Assembly: GCA_045601045.1 (NCBI GenBank)
Contig: JAZRZA010000026.1
Span: 14,402-78,401 of the forward strand
DNA from: UBA1181 sp045601045
GTDB lineage: Bacteria; Bacteroidota; Bacteroidia; Bacteroidales; Paludibacteraceae
DNA length: 64,000 nt
Direction: 5' to 3'
The notes below the pieces were generated by a model, which made no database searches, was not told the origin of the DNA, and worked only from the letters and a program-made list of their open reading frames with translations. Positions within the stretch are counted from its first letter, which is position 1. Each line of letters opens with the position of its first letter. The position numbers and the translations under genes are program-made. This document shows, one piece after another, positions 34,709-42,777 of this stretch.

Positions 34709-35784
34709 TAAAAATCGTTTGCTTTTTTTCTGACACTACTAATGGACTCTTGCAAAAGCGACGCTGCTTTTGAAAGCGTGATCAAATTCAATGATACTGC
34801 CGAGTAAACCATCGACTCAAATCTATTGGTTATTGGCTCCTGGAACCTTGACTTCATGACAAACTCGTTCAACTTCTGGTTGGACTTCTTATGTATGCAA
34901 TAACCCGTATAACGAGATTCGCTAATAATCTCCAACTGTTTCAGTTTTTGCATGATCGCATCTATGGATATTCCATACGTCTGCTGAAGCAATTTGAGTT
35001 TCGCAGTAGGTACTTTCGCCCCCTTTTCGAAATTTTCGGTTAAAACATCCGAAGAGACAAGCATCTCATTGGCAAAAACATGACACAAGTTTTCCTTCTC
35101 CCTCATGTCCAAATCACCAGAGAATTTAGAGTCAAACAACAAGTGAGCAAGTTCATGCAAAGCCGTAAACCTACGTCTTTCCACAAAATCCTGATTCTTA
35201 TTCAGAACTATAATGGCGTGTTTTCCATTGATTACTCCGCTTAAACCATCAAAATTATCATCAGCTTCAACCATTATCACCTTTATCCCTTTGCTTTCCA
35301 AGAGATCCAACACATTGGTAATAGGCGATTTGCCAAGTTCCCAATCCACCCTGACACGCTGAGCCAATTGAATCATCTGCTCACGAGACCCAATACTAGA
35401 GACTTCCTCCCAATGCACTAGTTCAGCATCCTCTTTACCAAGAATACTCTCAACCTCAAGATACTTCTCCACGTCGTTCTGAATTTTAACCTTCAGTGCG
35501 GAAATATCCTTTTTCCCAACGCTAGACTTTTTACGGAATGAAACTTCAAAAGCCTCCACATCAAACGTGAACGGACGGAAGAAATAATCAGAATCGACAC
35601 ACAAGGCTTCAGAAAGGGCAATCAATGCATCGTCGTTGGGCATCATCTTCCCAGTCTCATATTTATGAATGGATTGTTTGGTAACAACACCATTCATCAA
35701 TGAGCATAGTTGATCCATCGAGAGCTTCCTCAATACTCTGGCCTGCTTTAAGCGCCTCGAAAATATGTCAGTCAAATTTTGCAT
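34708..35784 (-). CDS. XRE helix-turn-helix plus ImmA/IrrE-type metallopeptidase
   Basis: The start at 35784 (MQNLTDIFSRRLKQARVLRKLSM) is preferred over an ATG 66 bases upstream, which lies inside the operator region. Residues 8-70 are an XRE helix-turn-helix (MDQLCSLMNGVVTKQSIHKYETG). Residues about 150-260 are an ImmA/IrrE (COG2856) zinc peptidase with LHELAHLLF, giving His210, Glu211 and His214. Proteins of this architecture are repressors inactivated by self or partner cleavage, and act as antitoxins or phage-type switches. Length 358 residues. Regulated DNA is probably the double inverted repeat just upstream. Confidence 0.88.
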   Translation of the reverse strand: MQNLTDIFSRRLKQARVLRKLSMDQLCSLMNGVVTKQSIHKYETGKMMPNDDALIALSEALCVDSDYFFRPFTFDVEAFEVSFRKKSSVGKKDISALKVKIQNDVEKYLEVESILGKEDAELVHWEEVSSIGSREQMIQLAQRVRVDWELGKSPITNVLDLLESKGIKVIMVEADDNFDGLSGVINGKHAIIVLNKNQDFVERRRFTALHELAHLLFDSKFSGDLDMREKENLCHVFANEMLVSSDVLTENFEKGAKVPTAKLKLLQQTYGISIDAIMQKLKQLEIISESRYTGYCIHKKSNQKLNEFVMKSRFQEPITNRFESMVYSAVSLNLITLSKAASLLQESISSVRKKANDF

Positions 35785-35804
35785 ATCACAACATTTTTTA
35801 ATCC

Positions 35805-35893
35805 GTTTACAAAAATAAGCATCTTTTCCTATTTGTAAACCAAATTTCAAGAAAAAAGTTTACATAAATTATCAACATACAAATTTTGTAAAC
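35805..35893. promoter_or_regulatory. Two 36-bp inverted repeats GTTTAC-N24-GTAAAC, probable operator
   Basis: GTTTAC at 35805-35810 pairs with GTAAAC at 35835-35840; GTTTAC at 35858-35863 pairs with GTAAAC at 35888-35893. Both span exactly 36 bp with a 24-bp spacer, and the two sites are 53 bp apart (centre to centre). They lie 21-109 bp upstream of the XRE-ImmA start and between it and element B, so the regulator could control both directions. Confidence 0.7.
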
Positions 35894-35933
35894 CAACAAA
35901 TCCCCCTCCTCCCAAACGCCATGAAACACTTAT

Positions 35934-36128
35934 ATATGAGAGATAAATAATTAAAAACCAAAACTATACAACATATACAACTGGAGATTTGCAAGAGAGC
36001 AATCAGGATCCAGCTACCAACCCGAAGAGGGAACAATTAAACAACGAATTATTAACCCAAGGCTTCATAGAGAGCAGTAGAACCGAAGAGGAGAACTACA
36101 AACTACTCTATGGGGCCTTTTCATTTTT
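35934..36128 (+). ncRNA. Candidate leader RNA element B with terminator, upstream of the DUF3871 remnant
   Basis: It begins with the 16-bp block shared with element A (35934-35949). A short frame ATGAAACAC... (35931) encodes MKHLYMRDK then stop. A hairpin CTGGA/TCCAG encloses GATTTGC-AAGAGA-GCAATC (about 35981-36012), followed by CCGAAGAGGGAA (36022-36033). The 3' part is a long hairpin: GGCTTCATAGAG (36061-36072) pairs fully, with two G-U pairs, to CTCTATGGGGCC (36106-36117), with CCGAAGAGGAGAA (36083-36095) in its loop between GTAG and CTAC. TTTTCATTTTT follows, then the DUF3871 ATG 7 bases later. This is the geometry of an attenuator. Confidence 0.5.
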
Positions 36129-36134
36129 AAGAAT

Positions 36135-36443
36135 ATGAATAACAATCAAATTACAGAAGAGGGAGTTCAAGTAGCAGTAGTGAACGAACGACCAAGTTTT
36201 ATCGAATCCAATACACAAGCAGTAACGTATGAGGATTTAAAAAGAGATTATGTACCAAGTTTCGGTGGCGATTCAGAACTAACAATACCACACGCTCATT
36301 TTATTGATGTGGTAAGAAGATCAGCCGAGACAGTATTTGGAGAAGTTTGCGAACAACAATCGTCCCTCAATGTTCCAACAATAAAATTTCATTCGCAACA
36401 AAAAAGCACTCCAAAGCATACAATAAATTTCAAAAATGTATAA
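36135..36443 (+). pseudogene. Truncated DUF3871 gene
   Basis: The first 72 or so residues (MNNNQITEEGVQVAVVNERP, then FIESNTQAVTYEDLKRDYVPSF, DNELT-like DSELTIPHAHFIDVV) match the N-terminus of DUF3871 proteins, which are normally over 300 residues long and common in Bacteroides accessory DNA. After AETVFGEV (about 36350) similarity stops and an unrelated tail runs to a stop at 36443. No continuation is seen in other frames before the next gene at 36521. The break marks the right edge of the island. Confidence 0.72.
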
Positions 36444-36520
36444 ATTTGCCACCGAAAAAAGGACAATGCGTCAATGAATGCACATCCAACAACATCAGTG
36501 GTAATAAAAAAACAAAGGAA

Positions 36521-37210
36521 ATGAAGAAATTATTTTTGCTGGCAGCGCTCCTCTTTTCCATGAGCCTATTCGCTCAGGAGCAAGGCGACGACAATGGATT
36601 TGAGTTGAAATTCCAAGTCGGATTAGGAAACAGTGGCAAGTATGGAATGCCGAAAGGGCTCACAAAGATCGACAAACTACAAGGTTACAACGCGAAAGTC
36701 ACTTTCGGTGGAACCATGGCGAATAGATGGTACTTGGCTTATCCAGGAAACTTAGGCATCGCCCTTCAAGCCAAATGGTTAGAAATCAACGGCGGTAAAG
36801 GAGAAGAGACAGTAGGCGGAAATCTCGTGCAAAAGATGGCGTTCTACAATGTGGATGCTTTGGGTGCGGGTGCCATCCTCTCCTTCTACCTCTCAAGAAA
36901 GATGGCCCTTGATGTCACTTACAACATCGCGCCAAGTCTATTCATCATCAGAGAGAAAGGTGTAGACGAGAAGGACAAAGACGACGATCACATCCAAGCA
37001 AGCTTCGGTCCTTCCCATACGTTCGGTCTTGCATTCAGAGCAAGTATATTCGAAGTGGGTGCCGACTTTAAACTTTACAATCCAACTCGTCAAAAGTGGT
37101 TCAACAATGACGAGGAGGTGGATTCATGGGGTGACCTTATCGACGCTTTCTCTGAAAAGCAAAAAATCAACGCCAACAAGCTCAGGGTATTTGTCGGTTT
37201 GAAGTTTTAA
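36521..37210 (+). CDS. Outer-membrane beta-barrel protein
   Basis: The start at 36521 gives a signal peptide MKKLFLLAALLFSMSLFAQ, preceded by AAAGGAA; the longer frame upstream is chance coding through the island edge. The 229-residue product has amphipathic strands and many Gly, Tyr and aromatic residues (GFELKFQVGLGNSGKYG, MALDVTYNIAPSLFII, FEVGADFKLYNP) ending in LRVFVGLKF, the usual terminal strand of a small barrel. Function unknown. It ends in a strong terminator. Confidence 0.75.
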   Translation: MKKLFLLAALLFSMSLFAQEQGDDNGFELKFQVGLGNSGKYGMPKGLTKIDKLQGYNAKVTFGGTMANRWYLAYPGNLGIALQAKWLEINGGKGEETVGGNLVQKMAFYNVDALGAGAILSFYLSRKMALDVTYNIAPSLFIIREKGVDEKDKDDDHIQASFGPSHTFGLAFRASIFEVGADFKLYNPTRQKWFNNDEEVDSWGDLIDAFSEKQKINANKLRVFVGLKF

Positions 37211-37231
37211 GAATTTTAAGAATTAACAGTC

Positions 37232-37265
37232 AAGGGAGAAAGCCAACAACTTTCTCCCTTTTTCA
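37232..37265 (+). terminator. Rho-independent terminator
   Basis: A perfect 11-bp stem (AAGGGAGAAAG/CTTTCTCCCTT, 37232-37242 with 37250-37260) is followed by TTTCATTT. Confidence 0.85.
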
Positions 37266-37311
37266 TTTAAGGTCATCCGCCTAATTTCTCTATTCTTTGC
37301 TCAATTAATAT

Positions 37312-37319
37312 TACATTTG
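37312..37319 (+). promoter_or_regulatory. Bacteroidetes -7 box of metH
   Basis: TACATTTG, 21 bases before the metH ATG. A TTTG at 37296 is too close to be its -33 partner. Confidence 0.5.
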
Positions 37320-37339
37320 CACCAAGAAAAAAAACAATA

Positions 37340-40108
37340 ATGGCAGAATCACTGAAAGATGCATTAGCGAAAAGGATACTCATCCTCGATGGAGGGATGG
37401 GCACCATGATACAACGGTTCAAACTGAAAGAGGAGGATTACCGAGGCGAATTCGCCAAAGACGCGCCCGTTCCCCAAAAGGGAAACAACGACCTGCTCTG
37501 CGTCACCCAACCAGATGTGATCAGAAGCATCCATAGGCAATATTTGGAGGCGGGTGCGGACATCATCGAGACCTGCTCCTTCAACTCGCAGCAAATCTCC
37601 CTATCAGACTACGAAATGCAAAGCCATGTGGCGCTGTTCAACAAAAGTGCGGCGAAGTTGGCCAGGGAGATGGCCGACGAATATACACGGAAGGATCCAA
37701 GCAAGCCTCGTTTCGTGGCCGGATCGGTCGGTCCTACCAACAAGACCTGTTCCATCTCCCCAGATGTGAACGATCCCTCTATGCGTAATATCACCTACGC
37801 CGAGATGCAAGACTTCTACGAAGAGCAGATGGATGCCCTCATCGAGGGTGGTGTGGACGCGCTATTGATCGAAACCATTTTCGACACGCTGAATGCCAAG
37901 GCTGCCATCAGTGCCGCGCAAAGAAGCATCGAACGCAGCGGGAAAGAGGTTTACATTATGCTATCCGCCACCGTAGCGGACATCAGCGGCCGTACCCTAT
38001 CAGGACAAACCATCCAAGCTTTTTTGAACTCCATAGCGCATGCTCACCCGCTATCGGTGGGCCTCAACTGCTCCTTCGGCGCGCGAGACTTAAAGAAGTA
38101 CTTGAAGGAGATGGGAGAAAACGCGCCATACTACCTCAGTGCCTATCCCAATGCGGGATTGCCGAACCAATTCGGAGAGTACGATGAGACGCCAGAGATG
38201 ATGGCGGAGCAAGTGAAGGAGTATTTCGACGAGTGTCTGGTCGATATCATCGGAGGATGCTGCGGAACAACACCAGACCACATCGCCGCCTACCAAGAGT
38301 TGGTAAAGAACGCGAAGCAAAGGAGAGTCATCCCTGCCGCCAACCACCACATGAAACTTTCTGGTCTGGAGCCATTAGAGATAAAATCCGTCAACAGCAG
38401 TTTGGGTACGGAACAACCGCGTTCCCTCTTCCTCAACATCGGAGAGCGCTGCAACGTGGCGGGTTCGAAGAAGTTCCTCCGTCTTATCAACGAGAAGAAC
38501 TACGAAGAGGCGATGAACATCGCCCGCAAACAGGTGGAAGATGGCGCGCAGGTGGTGGATGTCAATATGGATGACGCCATGCTTGACGCCAAGGCGGAGA
38601 TGGTCACCTTCCTGAACCTGATCGCCTCCGACCCCGACGTGTCGCGCGTACCGATCATGATCGACTCCTCCAAATGGGAGGTGATCGAAGCGGGACTTCA
38701 CTGCGTGCAAGGCAAGTGCATCGTCAACTCCATCTCCCTGAAAGAGGGAGAAGAGGTATTTCTGGAGAAAGCGAAGAAGATCATGAAATATGGTGCAGCC
38801 ACGGTAGTCATGGCCTTCGACGAAAAGGGACAAGCGGACACCTTCGAACGCAAAAAGGAGATTTGCGGAAGAGCTTATCAACTCTTGATGACCATCGGAT
38901 TTCCACCAGAGGACATTATCTTTGACCCCAATATCTTGGCCGTAGCGACAGGTATAGAGGAGCATAACAACTATGGATTGGACTTCATCAACGCCACAGA
39001 GTGGATCCGACAAAACCTTCCATACGCGAAAATCAGTGGAGGTGTGAGCAACCTATCTTTCTCTTTCAGAGGAAACAACCCGATCCGTGAGGCAATCCAC
39101 TCGGTATTCCTCTACCACGCCTACAAAAAGGGTATGGATATGGGTATCGTCAATGCGGGTATGCTACAAGTCTATCAAGACATTCCTTCCGATTTGTTGG
39201 AACTGGTCGAGGATGTGGTACTCAACCGTCGTCCCGACGCGACCGAGCGTTTGATCGAGAAGGCAGACGCCATCAAAGCGTCGCAAAGCAACGAGAAACA
39301 AGAGACGCACATCGAATGGAGAGACTATCCATTGGAGAAACGTATCGAATATAGTCTGGTCAAGGGTATCAGCGATTTCCTTGAGGCCGACATGAACGAG
39401 GCATTGACCACCTACCCGACAGCCATCGAAATCATCGAGAAACCGCTGATGAATGGCATGAACGAGGTGGGCAAACTCTTTGGAGAGGGTAAGATGTTCT
39501 TACCACAGGTGGTAAAGACCGCCCGAACCATGAAGAAGGCGGTTTCCATCCTACAACCGCACATCGAGGCACAAAACGCGGGTAGCAGCAACAAATCAGG
39601 CAAGGTACTGATCGCCACCGTAAAGGGTGATGTCCACGATATCGGTAAAAATATCGTCGCCGTGGTTCTGGCCTGCAACAACTTCGACGTGATCGACTTA
39701 GGCGTAATGGTGCCAACAGAAGAGATCATCGAGACCGCGATCAAAGAGAAAGTGGACGTAGTCTGCCTCAGCGGTCTGATCACCCCTTCCTTAGAGGAGA
39801 TGTGCAAAGTAGCGGAAGCGATGGAGAAGGCTGGACTCAAAATGCCTTTACTCGTAGGCGGCGCCACCACCTCCGACATCCACACAGCAGTCAAAATCGC
39901 CCCGAATTACAGCGGAACCGTGATGCGCATGCGAGACGCCTCCCAAAACACCTACGCCATCTCCCGTCTTCTCAGCAAAGAGACACAAGGCGAATTTATC
40001 GCCAACATCAAGGCGGAGCAAGAGAAATGCAGAATCGAGCAAGAGAAAAAACAGAGTGATTTGCTCGACCTGGAAGAGGCGAAGAAGCGGAAGTTGAATC
40101 TTTTTTAG
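37340..40108 (+). CDS. metH: Cobalamin-dependent methionine synthase, lacking the reactivation domain
   Basis: The 922-residue protein transfers a methyl group from methyltetrahydrofolate to homocysteine via cobalamin. Domains in order: homocysteine-binding barrel (about 1-330) with zinc cysteines in GLNCSFG and GGCCGTTPDH; pterin-binding domain (about 355-610, LFLNIGERCNVAGS); helical cap and B12-binding domain (about 650-895) with KGDVHDIGKNI, where His766 is the lower cobalt ligand. The protein stops soon after the B12 domain (EEAKKRKLNLF), so the C-terminal AdoMet reactivation domain of E. coli MetH (about 1230 residues) is absent and must be supplied separately. Confidence 0.93.
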   Translation: MAESLKDALAKRILILDGGMGTMIQRFKLKEEDYRGEFAKDAPVPQKGNNDLLCVTQPDVIRSIHRQYLEAGADIIETCSFNSQQISLSDYEMQSHVALFNKSAAKLAREMADEYTRKDPSKPRFVAGSVGPTNKTCSISPDVNDPSMRNITYAEMQDFYEEQMDALIEGGVDALLIETIFDTLNAKAAISAAQRSIERSGKEVYIMLSATVADISGRTLSGQTIQAFLNSIAHAHPLSVGLNCSFGARDLKKYLKEMGENAPYYLSAYPNAGLPNQFGEYDETPEMMAEQVKEYFDECLVDIIGGCCGTTPDHIAAYQELVKNAKQRRVIPAANHHMKLSGLEPLEIKSVNSSLGTEQPRSLFLNIGERCNVAGSKKFLRLINEKNYEEAMNIARKQVEDGAQVVDVNMDDAMLDAKAEMVTFLNLIASDPDVSRVPIMIDSSKWEVIEAGLHCVQGKCIVNSISLKEGEEVFLEKAKKIMKYGAATVVMAFDEKGQADTFERKKEICGRAYQLLMTIGFPPEDIIFDPNILAVATGIEEHNNYGLDFINATEWIRQNLPYAKISGGVSNLSFSFRGNNPIREAIHSVFLYHAYKKGMDMGIVNAGMLQVYQDIPSDLLELVEDVVLNRRPDATERLIEKADAIKASQSNEKQETHIEWRDYPLEKRIEYSLVKGISDFLEADMNEALTTYPTAIEIIEKPLMNGMNEVGKLFGEGKMFLPQVVKTARTMKKAVSILQPHIEAQNAGSSNKSGKVLIATVKGDVHDIGKNIVAVVLACNNFDVIDLGVMVPTEEIIETAIKEKVDVVCLSGLITPSLEEMCKVAEAMEKAGLKMPLLVGGATTSDIHTAVKIAPNYSGTVMRMRDASQNTYAISRLLSKETQGEFIANIKAEQEKCRIEQEKKQSDLLDLEEAKKRKLNLF

Positions 40109-40130
40109 GACAACTTCCAATAGACATCGA

Positions 40131-40177
40131 TCGCAAAAGCAAGGGCCGAATGATTCAACCATCATCCAGCCCTTGCT
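40131..40177 (-). terminator. Terminator of the glycosyltransferase/VanZ unit
   Basis: A 9-bp stem (AGCAAGGGC/GCCCTTGCT) with a further TGAT/ATCA pairing inside is followed on the minus strand by TTTTGCGA. It also separates metH from the convergent gene. Confidence 0.65.
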
Positions 40178-40196
40178 AGTATCCATGGAATAATTC

Positions 40197-41240
40197 CTAT
40201 TTATAAAAATTCTTCGTGAAAGCCTCAACCTCTCCACGACCTAGTACGCAGCGGAAGAACCAAGCATGGATAAAACCTAAGCCATAACCCCACAATTGCG
40301 TAAAGGCGGCAGGAACAGAGAGCAAGCCGATCTTCAAGCTACCATTTTGGCGGGTGGAATCCACCATCACCAACAAAGAGTAAAGGATTAACGGCGCCAA
40401 ACAAGAGAGGGGTGCACAAATCGAAAAACTACCCGAAAGAAGTGAGATCACCAAGGCCACTACCGCAGAGAGGAGGCAGCCCAAAGAGCCCAACGTAAAG
40501 AGCGTAGGCAAAAGGTGGACCAACTTCAACGATTCAGGGTATTTCTTATAGAGATTGATGCGGGCCATGCCACTGTTATAGACCTGCTTGAAAAATTTCT
40601 TCAGATCAGTCCTACGCTTGTGCCACACCCACGAATCGGGGAAAAGACGGCACTTATAGCCACCCTTGAAAATTCGAATACTGAAGTCAATATCCTCACC
40701 GAAACGCATGTCGGAGAACCCCTCCAAAGCGCGGAAAACATCCGCCTTCACTCCAAGATTGAAACTGCGGGGATAGAACTTGTCCATCTTCTTCTTGCCA
40801 CCACGAATACCTCCTGTAGTGAAGAAGGAGGTCATGGAATAACTGATGGCCTTTTGCAGATCCGTAAAGGAGTCATGGGCGGCATCGGGACCACCAAAAG
40901 CATCGGCATATTCACGAGCCAACTCTTCGGCAGTATTTTTCAGATAATCAGTAGGCAATATAACATCAGAATCCAGGATCAGGAGATACTCGCCTTGCGC
41001 CCTTTCCGCCGCATAGTTGCGTGTTTGTCCCGGCCCACTATTCTCCTTGTAGAAATATTGGATTTTAATTTTATCGGCAAAGGAGGAACAGACCTCCTCA
41101 CACTTCAAAGAGGAGCCATCCTCCACAATCACCACCTCAAAATCAGTAAAAGATTGGGTTGTCAAACTCTCCAACAACTCCTTTACTTCATTGGGACGGT
41201 TATATACCGGAACTAATATAGAGAACAACATGGCATTCAC
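40197..41240 (-). CDS. Family 2 glycosyltransferase with C-terminal membrane helices
   Basis: The 347-residue protein begins FSILVPVYNRPNEVKELLESL, the GT-A nucleotide-binding start, with VVIVEDGS and a DxD-type LLILDSDVILP (about residue 92). FGEDIDFSIRI is the acceptor-side ED motif of such enzymes. The last 100 residues hold two or three hydrophobic helices. It likely adds sugars to a lipid-linked glycan at the inner membrane; donor and product unknown. A 4-bp gap to the VanZ gene suggests co-transcription. Confidence 0.85.
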   Translation of the reverse strand: MNAMLFSILVPVYNRPNEVKELLESLTTQSFTDFEVVIVEDGSSLKCEEVCSSFADKIKIQYFYKENSGPGQTRNYAAERAQGEYLLILDSDVILPTDYLKNTAEELAREYADAFGGPDAAHDSFTDLQKAISYSMTSFFTTGGIRGGKKKMDKFYPRSFNLGVKADVFRALEGFSDMRFGEDIDFSIRIFKGGYKCRLFPDSWVWHKRRTDLKKFFKQVYNSGMARINLYKKYPESLKLVHLLPTLFTLGSLGCLLSAVVALVISLLSGSFSICAPLSCLAPLILYSLLVMVDSTRQNGSLKIGLLSVPAAFTQLWGYGLGFIHAWFFRCVLGRGEVEAFTKNFYK

Positions 41241-41244
41241 TTAA

Positions 41245-41652
41245 TTATCTGATACAAAAACCTTGATTTTCAGGTTTTACGAACTTAGGCAACAACCACT
41301 TCGCCAAGAAGAAGGCCACTATGGCACCCAACATATCCGCCAACCAATCAAACCAGTCACCACTGCGGGGTGGGAAGAAGTTCTCTTGGAGCAACTCGAT
41401 GACACCGCCATAAACGATAGGATAAACCAAGCCCCATAGGAGCATCGTCCTCTCCTTGAAACCATATCTTTGACGGTATAATTCAAAACAAACAACAGCC
41501 GCAAGCAAAAAATACATCAAAAAGTGAATCACCTTGTCCAACCCTTCGAATTGAAGTTGAGGCACCTCTGGTACCGAACGAATGATGCTCACATATAAAA
41601 TGGCAAGCGACAAGACAAGCGACATGCCATAAACCCTAAAAAACTTCATCAT
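41245..41652 (-). CDS. VanZ-like family membrane protein
   Basis: This 135-residue protein has four hydrophobic helices. Its features are those of VanZ-like proteins: GLDKVIHFLMYFLLA after the first helix and GGVIELLQENFFPPRSGDWFDWLADMLGAIVAF in the second half. Some VanZ proteins alter cell-envelope glycopeptide sensitivity; here the role is unknown. It shares a short operon with the downstream glycosyltransferase. Confidence 0.85.
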   Translation of the reverse strand: MMKFFRVYGMSLVLSLAILYVSIIRSVPEVPQLQFEGLDKVIHFLMYFLLAAVVCFELYRQRYGFKERTMLLWGLVYPIVYGGVIELLQENFFPPRSGDWFDWLADMLGAIVAFFLAKWLLPKFVKPENQGFCIR

Positions 41653-41687
41653 GACACCTAACTACTAATAAAATCACAATTTTTTAT

Positions 41688-41695
41688 TACTTTTG
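41688..41695 (+). promoter_or_regulatory. Bacteroidetes -7 box of trpS
   Basis: TACTTTTG, 31 bases before the trpS ATG. Confidence 0.5.
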
Positions 41696-41725
41696 CAAAG
41701 GTATAAATATTAGAAAGAAAATACA

Positions 41726-42715
41726 ATGAAAACTGTAGTAAGCGGCATCCGTTCAACAGGAAACCTACACTTGGGTAATTATTACGGAGCCTTGAAGAAC
41801 TTCATACGCATGCAAGAGAACAACAACTGTTTCTTCTTCATCGCAGATTATCACTCACTCACCACTCATCCTGACCCTAGCCTTCTCTACCCCAACGTGA
41901 AGAGCGTATTGACTGAGTATCTCGCTTGCGGTTTGGACCCTGAAAAATCAGCCATCTTCATCCAAAGCGATGTGCCCGAAGTGGTGGAGTTGTACCTCAT
42001 GCTCAACATGCACGCTTACTTAGGAGAGTTGACCAAAACCGTATCCTTCAAAGATAAGGCGAGAAAGAACCCTGAGAATGTCAATGCGGGATTGCTCACC
42101 TACCCTACTTTGATGGCTGCCGACATCCTTATCCACAACGCAGATCAAGTTCCTGTCGGAAAGGATCAATTGCAACACTTGGAGATGACTAGAAACTTCG
42201 CGAAACGTTTCAACAACTTCTACAAAGTGGAGTATTTCAAGGAGCCAATCGCCTACAGCGACGGCACAGAGCCTATCAAGATCCCTGGATTGGACGGAAG
42301 CGGAAAGATGGGTAAGAGCGAAGGCAACTGCATCTATTTGGCAGACGACGCCAAGACCATCGAGAAGAAGGTAAAGAAGGCTTTGACCGACCAAGGACCT
42401 ACAGAGATGAACTCAGTAAAACCAGAATGCATCGAGAACCTCTTCACCTTGATGAAAGTGGTTTCCACGCCAGACACCGTTCAATACTTCGACGAGAAGT
42501 GGAACACCTGCGAGATCCGCTACGGAGATTTGAAGAAGCAATTGGCAGCCGACATCATCGCGGCGACAGAGCCAATCCGCGAGAAAATCGCTTACATAGA
42601 CGCGCATCCAGAGATTCTTCACAACGCCATCAGCCGTGGCCGCGACATCGCCCGCGAGAGCGCGCAAAAGACCATCAAGGATGTCAGAGAGATCATGGGA
42701 TTCAAAAGTTTCTAA
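41726..42715 (+). CDS. trpS: Tryptophanyl-tRNA synthetase
   Basis: This 329-residue class I synthetase has the HIGH-type motif GNLHLGNYYGALKNF, PTLMAADILIHNADQVPVGKDQLQHLEMTR for tryptophan and dimer contacts, and the KMSKS loop KMGKSEGNCIY. Length is usual for bacterial TrpRS. It charges tRNA-Trp in the cytoplasm. Divergent from the VanZ gene. Confidence 0.97.
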   Translation: MKTVVSGIRSTGNLHLGNYYGALKNFIRMQENNNCFFFIADYHSLTTHPDPSLLYPNVKSVLTEYLACGLDPEKSAIFIQSDVPEVVELYLMLNMHAYLGELTKTVSFKDKARKNPENVNAGLLTYPTLMAADILIHNADQVPVGKDQLQHLEMTRNFAKRFNNFYKVEYFKEPIAYSDGTEPIKIPGLDGSGKMGKSEGNCIYLADDAKTIEKKVKKALTDQGPTEMNSVKPECIENLFTLMKVVSTPDTVQYFDEKWNTCEIRYGDLKKQLAADIIAATEPIREKIAYIDAHPEILHNAISRGRDIARESAQKTIKDVREIMGFKSF

Positions 42716-42777
42716 TTTATCCCTCAACCTAATTTCAAATACCGGCGAGTCTTAAGGCTCGCCCTAATTCTTTTGCA

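Noticed and set aside
36347..36520. Upstream extension of the outer-membrane protein
   Set aside because: The frame crosses the island edge and overlaps the DUF3871 remnant; the signal peptide starts at 36521.
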